Shown here: positions 55,372 to 64,000 of the stretch, piece by piece
Position numbering within the stretch: the stretch's first letter is position 1
Layout of the letters: every line of letters begins with the position of its first letter
NCBI GenBank assembly: GCA_022749755.1
Contig: CM040445.1
Coordinates: forward strand, 124,001-188,000
Origin: Azadirachta indica
Lineage: Eukaryota; Streptophyta; Magnoliopsida; Sapindales; Meliaceae
Reading direction: 5' to 3'
DNA: 64,000 nt
Translations under genes and position numbers: made by a program
Notes under the pieces: model-generated
Seen by the model: the letters and a program-made list of their open reading frames with translations, nothing else
The model's database searches: none
What the model was told of the DNA's origin: nothing

Positions 55372-55888
55372 TAAATCTGTTATTGTTATATGTTATGTGA
55401 ATGAAATAAAATTTATGATGATTAAAAAAAAAGAGATATTGTACTTTATCTCTCTAAATTTTGCGAAGAAAGTAATTTACCTACCTGGATTTTTGATAAG
55501 TAAAGATACTCTCTTGACTTTTAAGAAAATATTAAGATATTGTCCTGATACTATTATTTTTACTTTAACTTGACTATTTTATTCCCTAATTATTAAAAAA
55601 TATATAAAATAATTATATTATCCTTATTTTTATTTTATAATAACTAATATAAATTTTATTTTAATATTTATATTTAAATTTATTATTTTTCTTTCAAATA
55701 AAAGTAATAAGAATAATATGATTGTATAATTAATTATTTTCATAAATGTTTTTAATAATATTATTTAATTTTAAAAATTAATTATTCTAATAATAATAAA
55801 AATACATAATTTTTTAAAATAAGACTATTAGTATCATGGGGTATCTTAAATATTTTCATAAAAGTTAAGATGTATCTAGACTTACTAA
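55372..55888. other. AT-rich intergenic DNA
   Basis: A spacer between the two transposon-like elements, without any recognisable gene or repeat end. Confidence 0.5.
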
Positions 55889-56586
55889 GATAGCGTTCGT
55901 TTTTTTTTTTTGTGTGAACTCTAAATATGATTAAAATATGAATTTGAGTGATATGTTTATTTTTTATTTTAAAATATTTAAAAATAAATATTAAGTTGTT
56001 TGTTTTAATAAAATAAAAAGTCTAAAAATTGATATTTTGACATATATAACTTTCAAATAATATACTTATTTTTAAATAATTTTCATTATATTAGTGCAAT
56101 AATAAATAAAAAAATAATAAATTATATTAATAAGTATATTATTTATTTGCTTGATATATTTTTAAAAAAAGATAATTTCTAATTGAGGATATAAAGATTA
56201 ATAAAAAAAATAAATAAATTATAATAAGTTATATTACAATATCGCAGTGATTATATAAATATACAATTTATTACAATAATAAAAATATAAAATAAGTAAA
56301 ATTGAGAAGACAAATAAAAAAACCTCACAAAAGAGAAGAAATACATTAAAAAGAGTTAATAAAGATTTTAATTTTATTAATAAATAATTTAATAAAATAA
56401 AAATATGTTTAAAAAATAAAATTATTAAATTATTCAAATATTTACTTATTCAAATTTAAGTTAAAATTTTTAATTTAATTATATTTAAATATTTTTATCA
56501 AATATTTAAATAAAATTAAAAAATAATAATTTTTAAATATTTAAATAATTATATTTAGATTTTAATTAAAAAAACAAACGATTGTG
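55889..56586. mobile_element. MITE-like element, family A, copy 2
   Basis: Long interior stretches match 1909-2610, for example AAATATTTAAAAATAAATATTAA and AAGAGAAGAAATAC. The ends carry related inverted T-rich repeats (GCGTTCGTTTTTTT and ATCGTTTGTTTTTTT). TAA precedes the left end, but the right flank reads TGA, so the target duplication is not exact and the borders are approximate. Confidence 0.45.
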
Positions 56587-57526
56587 AGAATTTAGGATAT
56601 ATTATTTTTTTCCAAAATTCTGGATAAAGTAAAATATCAAAAAAGAAATGAAACAATCGCTTCAAATTATCAATTTGACCTTACAAAATCAACTTTGACG
56701 GTAAAAAAACGGGGTTGTTTCGTCTTTTGACTCATACGCGGTTCTATACGCGGTACTTCTCTCGCGCTCCCGGTCGAAACTTCCAAAATTACAATTTGAA
56801 AAATGAGATAATAACATTAGGATCCCTTCTATTTTATATATTTATAAAAAATAATTTATATATTCATGTCAAATAATTCCCTAACTCAGTAAAGTTTAGG
56901 TTAAATAATAAAAATAAATTGACTAGTAAAATTTTTTTATAGTTTTAATTTGACCTTTAAAAAATTAAAAAATATTCTTCCAAAAGGTAAAGTTTTAAAA
57001 TTTGACTAGTTTTTTTCTATAAATCCAAAAAATTTAACTTTTCGGTTCTACTTAAATTCCTTTTTATTGACAACTAAACTATACAAAACAAATTAAAAAT
57101 AATTTTGATATTAAAAAAAAAGCTCTTTTAAATTTAATAGTATCAAAACTACTCAAAACTAAGCATATTATTTAGTAGCTTTAAGGATCTATCAGATATA
57201 AATAAAGAAACTATATCATTATTTGAAAAATTAAAAACTTTAGGGACCCAAAAGTTATCGTTTCATAAGCAATATTTATTATAAATTTATATTTGAGTCA
57301 TTTGCTTTTGAAGGAAGCTTCAATGTAAGACCGCTAAATATTTTCTCCCTCAAACGAAACCAACCCAAGAGCACGTGGATTTTCGCATTTATATATACAC
57401 CAAGAACAAAGAGATCAGGTACGCTGATTTTCTTTCGGCTCCGCTCTCAAAATTCAAGATTCTGCCATTTTCTATCAAAAGAAAGCACAAACGTTTATAC
57501 CTTTTGTCTCAGACAACAGAGAGAAA
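56587..57526 (+). promoter_or_regulatory. Upstream region of protease gene 3, duplicated from gene 2
   Basis: From about 56660 the sequence aligns with the region before gene 2 (landmarks AATTTGACCTTACAAAATCAACTTT and ACTTCCAAAATTACAATTT). The proximal 150 bp share a TTTATATATACACCAAGAACAAAGAGA stretch holding the likely TATA box, so both genes probably share expression control. Confidence 0.5.
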
Positions 57527-60489
57527 ATGGAGGAGAAAGGTAAAAGGACGGTCTTTCTGTTGTTGTTGGTGATGTTTGCAACTTTTCAGGGTTGTTTCTC
57601 AGCAGCCAGTCAACTTTCATCCGAGATAAAGTCAACCCAGTCGAAGACTGCTAATCGTATTGGTTCTACCGCTGTTTTTGCTGTTACTGGGAATGTTTAT
57701 CCTCTTGGGTATGTGTAATTTCCTTGCAGATTAGTAGAGTTACAAATGACAGTTTTCGTTGATTTCATTGCTCAAGTCTTTTTTATTTTTGTTTTTGTTC
57801 TGGGTCTGTTTGGGTAGATTGTTTTTGGGTTGCTATTGCATGTTTACTCTAATCAGTTCATTTTCTATAATTTAGATTTTTCTTGCTGTTTTCTGGGAAC
57901 TTTGCACTACCATGAATTTAGATTTAAACTTTGTTATTTGTTGATTGATTTGATATACTTGTGCTCCTGGTTTGTGTAGTTTTTGAGGTTTTTGGCAGTG
58001 TTCTTTGAAAATTTAAGGACTGAATGCTGTTGCCTGCAAATCTCTATCTGTAATTCTATTCTCTTAATATATCTTGGTTTCCCCTTCCTTCTCTCCCCCT
58101 ACAAAGTTTTTGACTTCTTTTGACAATTCTTTGGAACGTTTTGGATCCATTTTCGTTTAGCATTTTGTATTGTTTGCTTAGCAGAAAGTCAAAACTTCCC
58201 CCCTTCAGCGTTTGTTAATTGAGATTCTTGCGGTCCATTTTGGGCTTGATGATCCCATTTTTGGGATTTTTCTTTGTTTCCAATTTCTACTTCAGGGTTT
58301 GATGGGTTTATAATTAATTTTTCACATCTGTCTTTTTCGATTTGGCTTTTCCGATAGAAATATTCTTTCGACCTGTTTGCCACGTCTTTGTTTTGACAAG
58401 AAATCTTGCTTATTCACATTTTTTTGGGGAAAAATATGTTATTTCAATCTGCAGGTACTACTCTGTGTCTCTTAAAATTGGCAATCCACCCAAACTTTTT
58501 GATCTTGATATTGACACTGGCAGTGAGCTAACTTGGGTTCAGTGTGATGCACCTTGTAAGGGTTGCACTAAGGTAATATTTGTCGCTATCAACTCTAGCT
58601 GTGTGTGTATATACATACATATATTATATATATACGCTCTTTATCAAGTTCTTACCTTAAGTGATGTGTTTGTTGATGTGTACGCAATACAGCCCCGCAA
58701 TGCTCTCTATAATCCCAAGAACAATCTTGTCTCATGTAAGCACCCTGTTTGCTATGCTATTCACTCATCAGGAAACCACCAATGTGAGTCCCCGACTGAC
58801 CAATGTGACTACGAGGTTGTGTATGCTGATCATGGTTCATCCCTCGGGGTGCTTGTCATTGACCAGTTTTCTCTCAGACTCACTAATGGCTCTGTTCTTG
58901 GTCCCCGTTTAACCTTTGGGTCCGTAATATTCATTCAACTTTCAATGAACAACCATCTAATTTCAATTTAGGCTATTTAGATTCATATTTTGTTAGTTGT
59001 AGATATTCTGTAATTTGCTAGAGATCAAATATGCTTGAAGCAGAATCATCAAATATGCAGAACATAAAATTTTGTTATAAATTTACACTATTTGTATTCG
59101 AAATAAGTGTTCATTTTATTTTCTTCGAATCTTTTTTGTTCAGGTGTGGATATGATCAAAGCAATCCAGGTCCTAACCCGCCTCCTCCCACAGCCGGAGT
59201 CCTGGGCCTGGGTATTGGTCAAGCAAGCATCATGTCACAACTGCACAGCCTGGGTATTACAAGAAACGTATTGGGACATTGCTTGAGTGGGCATGGAGGA
59301 GGGTATTTGTTCTTGGGGGATGATATTGTCCCATCTTCAGGTATCGCTTGGACACCAATGTCTTTGAGTTCATTGGAGTAAGCACCCCCAAGCCCCTCAT
59401 TCTTTGTTTCATAGTCTTATGTCTTACATAGTTATAGCCCAAATTCTTGCTAATTCTGACATGCATTCTAATTTGATGGCACTATTTTAGGAAACACTAC
59501 TCGTCAGGACCTGCAGAACTGTTATATGGTGGAAAGGCTACGGGTATAAAGGGCCTTAAAATAATTTTTGACAGTGGCAGCTCCTACACCTACTTCAATT
59601 CCGACGTTTACAATACTACCCTTAATCTGGTGATGATAGTAACAAGAATCCCATATAGTTTTTAAGTTGGAAATAGCAAATTTTAGATACATGAACTAAT
59701 TAATTATCCATGTCTCAGATAAGGAAGGATTTGAGTGGAAAGCCGCTAAAAGATGCAAGAGAGGAACGAGCCCTACCAATCTGCTGGAAAGGCACGAAAC
59801 CTTTCAAAACCATAAGAGATGTCAGGAACTACTTCAGGCCCTTACTACTGCAGTTTACAAACACCAAAAATGTCCAGCTGCAGATTCCGCCAGAAGCATA
59901 TCTCATTGTCACAGTAAGCACATTTAGAAACATCCATTAGGAGAAAGAGTAAAACACTTGAAAAGGCTTAGTTGACAGTATTTTCCATCTCAGGAGCGTG
60001 GAAATGTCTGCCTGGGAATTCTGAATGGAACTGAAGTAGCGCTAGGCAATATCAACCTAATTGGCGGTAAGTGGTAGTAGCCTTTAAATACCAAAACTCA
60101 TGGAATCTGCTCCTATTTTTCCTTGTGCAATCTAATTTATCTTTGGATTTTCGTTGGTTTTTTCAGACATCTCTTTGCAAGACAAAATGGTGATCTATGA
60201 CAATGAGAAGCAGCAGATCGGATGGGTTTCTTCGAACTGCAATAGGCTACCGAAGTCCTGAGCTATTCCTTGTGTTACTTTCTTCCTTTAATGCGATAGC
60301 GCACAGGAGTTTCTCACCAGCATTTTTTTTTCTTCCTCCTGTTTTATCAACAGTGTGGATCGTGATTATAACAAAGATTTTTGGCAACCTTATGCAGCTG
60401 ATTTTGGTATCATGGAAGATAACCATCCAGCGATTGCTGAGAATATCAATAAGCCAATAAAGAGAAACAGCCCAGAGTCAGAGCTCTGA
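57527..60489 (+). CDS. Nucellin/Asp1-type aspartic protease, gene 3
   Basis: Exons: 57527-57708, 58455-58572, 58693-58919, 59144-59377, 59491-59629, 59719-59913, 59994-60066, 60167-60254 and a proposed ninth at 60354-60489; 463 residues. A signal peptide lies at about residues 6-26. Both catalytic motifs are normal: Asp81 in IDTGSELTW and Asp281 in FDSGSSYTYF. The ninth exon follows a strong pyrimidine tract and encodes VDRDYNKDFWQPYAADFGIM to a stop; joined to exon 8 it gives NRLPNVDRDY, an ending I recall from related plant proteases. Its donor (AA/GTCCTG) is weak; without this splice the frame ends at 60261 with 420 residues. Gene 2 is its closest relative. Of the three copies, this one has the most normal active site. 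Confidence 0.88.
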
Positions 60490-61727
60490 TGCAAAAAGGG
60501 TATACAACACAACAATAATAGCTTACGCTACTATAACACATGCCGGGATACATACATTTCCCAGTCAGTAGATAGACTCTTTCTGTTTTTACTGTTTTGT
60601 AAACAAGGTAGAAATTGTCGTTTGGGCATATATTATCTCTCGAATATAAACAAAGTGATGAGAAGTTTTGTTATAGAGAAATTCTTCTAGATAAGCATCT
60701 CCTTCATACATTTTGCATCCATGCGTTTCTTCTTCAAGTTAACCATTGAGTATTCAATCACATTAAAAAGCATAGATAATTGCTTTCTACCAAATAGTTA
60801 AGGTAAGTTGCCTGATGCTTGAATTGACTGTACAAATACGATATACCTGCATAAAACAGAGCAAGATGTAGTAAAGCATACTCTGACGGCAGATTCAAAC
60901 ATAACTATATATATACATAACTATATATAAACATATATATATATATATATATGGGCATGGGCATTTCAAAATTCAGAAACACCATGCAACGATGTTAGTA
61001 GTTATACAACATTTGTTTGAGAGTTATACAGCATTGTTTACTGTCAAATTAGAATTCTAAAACATGCAGACGCTTGCACTGACTAGAGGACTATAAATGG
61101 GAATGACCTTTATAAATAAACTCGAGAATTAGAAACCTACGATGGGGTTTTCAGAAGCTTTTCAGGGTCTTTCCAGGTTGAACTTAACTCAAAATGCAAC
61201 ATTTTATGCTAAAGCCATGGGTGTGATTCTGGCCACGGATCACAGCTTCAAAGGGTTGGACTTGTGCTCAATGCAATTGTTTCAATCATCACCTAGGTTA
61301 TTCAAAATCACCCAAAATGGAAGTGACTTTTAAATTATAAGTGGATCGTCCCAGAGCTCAAACTTTCAGATCAAATAGTAATCTAATGTAGAATCAAAAG
61401 CTGATTCAACCAGGTGATCTGATGCTTGAATGCTCCCATCATGTTAATTAAATTAAAATAAATGGCGTGTGTTTGTTTGCCCAGGTAGTCTTAGACTATC
61501 AGATCAAGCAAATAATTTCTAACATACAAAACACTGGAGGGGAGATAAAAGTTTATTTTTCCAGAATACAAGCTGCAGAGACATAAGTTTCTCAATCTTG
61601 CATTTGCATGTGTTTGTAAAATTTTCCCACATAATAGTACTAGTAAAATAACATAGCAAATGAAAAACTGTCATTTGAAACTAACCTCAATGGTCAGAAA
61701 CTCCATTTGCATGTCCAACTCGGTATA
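60490..61727. other. Intergenic space between convergent protease 3 and kinesin genes
   Basis: Should contain both 3' untranslated regions. A (TA)n tract lies near 60930-60952. A 63-codon open frame at 61142-61333 has no family character and is not called a gene. Confidence 0.55.
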
Positions 61728-64000
61728 CTACAACACATGATTAGAACACTGCAAATGTAAAACAAACAAATATTAGACAGAAAAATCTTAAACACAGGAT
61801 TTGAAAAGTAATGCAAGTGATGACAGCAAAATCAGACATTGCAAAATTCTCAATGAAATTCAAATTTCACAATAATTTCGAACACCAATTTGCTGATTAT
61901 AACATCAGATATGAGGAACATTATTTAACACATCAAAAACATGAAAAAGTTATGCAATGAAAAGAGAAGGCATTAAAACAATCACAGCAACAGTTGCAAA
62001 TCATTCATTTGACAGCAAGCTCACATAAAGAAAGCAAAATGGAAGAATATACCTTGGCGTGGCAAATTTTTGTTATGGCCTCAACATGAAAATTCTGCAG
62101 TTCTTCAAGAGTCGCAATATCCAGACCATCAATATCTTCGCCCTGAAAGAATACCATCAAATATCATCAGCAATAAATCTCCACACAATTACTTAATCTA
62201 ATAATCAACTCTAGATTATGAAATCTCTAACTTATAAAAAATGCTTAGACACATAGGGTTGTGCTTTGGTCATGCCAGTTTAATGCACATAGATGCAATT
62301 ACAGTTTCCTATCTCAAGGGGAGAGTAAAAATGGAGGCATTACTAGAGCTAGTCCAGTTCTAAACTTTGGTTTTTCCTTTTCACGAAATGCTGCTCTCAA
62401 GATCAAAATCAGGCACTATTACTGGTAAGGCATGACAGCTGAGAATCTAGCAATAAATCAAACAAATATATAATTAATTGCTTTAATTCTGTGGTCCAGA
62501 ATTCACTATTCAAGTTGATTAATAAAGATTCCACAAAACATCAAACCGCATCCAGCACAAAACTAGCTGTTGCAATTGTGCAAACTTTCTGTCCAACAGA
62601 AATTTGCCACAGGAAGTACATACCTTCAATCTAGATATGAGACCCTCCAGCTCTTTGCATTTTCTTCTTTCTTTCTTATAGCTAGCGCTTAACTCTTCCA
62701 AAGAACTTATACCATCCACATTTTCACAGGTATCATTTTCTTCAGATAAGTTAAAAGAATGCCCATTGGACGGGCACAAATCCATTTCTAACTCCTGTTT
62801 GTGAAATTTTTGATGCATGCACCGCATCAAAAGACTCAGCATTGATGCCAGGCTTTCTCATCTTCGCAACCAGCATCCACATATTTGCAAGCTCATTTTC
62901 CAAATCCTCTTCTCGCTGCTTTGCTTCATCAATTCTTTTTTGGAGCTCACTTTGTATTTTTTCTCTCTCGGCTAATGCAAATTCCAAAGCAGCTTCTCTT
63001 TGGTATCTTGCACTAAGTTCTTTCTGCAACTCCTTGGTGTTATTTTGCTTCAACTCATATGAACCAGACCTCTGACTTAAATTAGATCTGCAGTGGGCCT
63101 CTTTTGCAGCAGCCAGCCCATCATTCAATTTTGCATTTTCATAAGAAAGTCTAGTTACTTCTTCAGCCAAGTTTTGGAGCTCAATTGCCGCAGATGAAGC
63201 CAATTCTTTTGCATATGAAGCTTCCTCTCCCAGTTTTCGACTGTGAATTTCAAGGCCATCCCTTTCTTCAGTCAGCTTCACCTTCTCTTGCTTCAGATTC
63301 TCTATCTCAGCAGCCTATGAAAAAAAAAAGCAAATCATACCATTGAAAACATTTTACAACAAATTAGCGAAGCAGCATACTGAGTCTAGCTACAGTAGAA
63401 TTATGAGAGAAGAGAGAAAGAGAGTAAAATAGAACCTGCATAAGAAGTTGGGAATTTAAGTTGGAGTCCTCCTGAGAAAATATTCTATTTAAGCTCATGA
63501 CACTTGTTGGTGTATGTTCATCAACACAAGTTTCTTCACATGAGCCAATATCATTTCTCCCTTCCCTCTTTTTCACTGATAGCTCTTCAGAACAAATTTT
63601 GAGCGGAAGAACCTCATTCTGTACCATTTCCTGTGGACTACCAGATGTTTTATCTGATAGTGAATTGATCTGTTGCCTCAACAGAAGAATAGTTTCTTGC
63701 ATTTCCTTATTCTCTGATATCTATTCAAAGCAAGAAAATGAAATAAGAAATCTTGGAATTGGAACCATGAAAAGATACCACACAACTTTTAGTATTCTAC
63801 CTTCATCTGTAGTTGTTCCTGAAGTATCCTATTATCGGCTGACTTAATCTTGAGTACCGTCCCATAACAAAGAAATCAACTTAGTAAGATATAGTTGAAA
63901 TGTGAGATTGAACAATCATCCATACTGCTACCAAGAGTATAGAATAACAAACCTCAAGTTCGAAAGTCTTTTCATTAAGCTGAGTTGTAAGCTTGGACAA
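61728..64000 (-). CDS. KIN-7D-type kinesin, C-terminal coiled-coil part (partial, apparent frameshift)
   Basis: C-terminal end of a plant kinesin-7 motor protein; the motor domain lies beyond 64000. Exons (minus): from outside to 63953, 63848-63801, 63720-63436, 63314-62624, 62142-62053, 61748-61728, all GT-AG. The translation is heptad-rich coiled coil: KLTTQLNEKTFELE, IKSADNRILQEQLQMK, KLTEERDGLEIHSRKLGEEA, ASYAKELASSAAIELQNLAEE. It continues with ELANMWMLVAKMRKPG and ends ELQNFHVEAITKICHAKCSNHVL. These match the KIN-7D (MKRP-like) group as I remember it. The exon 63314-62624 is 691 bp where 690 would keep frame. After GVRNGFV the frame must shift by one base, near the GGG at 62772-62774, to continue into SNGHSFNLSEEND. 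Read literally, translation would stop at about 62751. The final 21-bp exon is the least certain. Confidence 0.85.

Noticed and set aside
61142..61333. 63-codon open frame after protease gene 3
   Set aside because: Isolated, no domain, and located where two 3' untranslated regions converge.
62791..62818. 28-nt mini-intron (GT...AG) that would rejoin the kinesin frame
   Set aside because: Far below the minimum size of plant introns, and it would remove residues (SQTGVRNGF) that belong to the family; a one-base indel is simpler.

Overview
The window is nuclear DNA from a flowering plant, most likely a eudicot. It is AT-rich and holds widely spaced, intron-rich genes with GT-AG introns, chloroplast- and secretion-targeted proteins, MITE-like elements and a decayed Ty1/copia retrotransposon. 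All gene models below were assembled by hand: exons were joined where splice sites kept the protein frame and recovered known family motifs.

Layout. 1-11.6 kb is gene-poor and carries two non-autonomous transposon-like elements. 11.6-15.7 kb (minus) is a 12-exon chloroplast ascorbate peroxidase of the thylakoid type; its C-terminal membrane anchor is still encoded but is one base out of frame. 15.7-23.4 kb is gene-poor and contains a fresh 945-bp tandem duplication. 23.5-28.7 kb (plus) is a 10-exon ALDH3H1-type aldehyde dehydrogenase, convergent with a 3-exon DnaJ C-terminal-domain protein without a J domain (29.5-31.9 kb, minus). 33.2-36.2 kb is a 5'-truncated copia element. 33.1-42.0 kb carries five copies of a repeated module: a conserved upstream block (Site II-like TGGGCY motifs, then a TATA box) followed by a 66-72 nt tRNA-like unit with a perfect 7-bp acceptor-type stem, a box B match and, in the best copy, a T7 run. 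42.7-60.5 kb is a tandem array of three nucellin/Asp1-type aspartic protease genes plus one broken copy, all plus strand. 61.7-64 kb (minus, running off the window) is the C-terminal coiled-coil part of a KIN-7D-type kinesin with an apparent one-base frameshift.

The genes are not an operon-like unit. Thylakoid APX removes chloroplast hydrogen peroxide and ALDH3H1 removes reactive aldehydes, so both are oxidative-stress genes. From memory, the gene set resembles two Arabidopsis chromosome 1 segments: one with ALDH3H1, a DnaJ peptide-binding gene and an aspartyl protease (At1g44130-At1g44170), and one with tAPX next to an aspartyl protease (At1g77480/At1g77490). This suggests a segment that was later split between duplicated copies in Arabidopsis.

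The strongest candidate for something undescribed is the tRNA-like array at 33-42 kb. The most testable gene-level oddity is the out-of-frame thylakoid anchor in APX.
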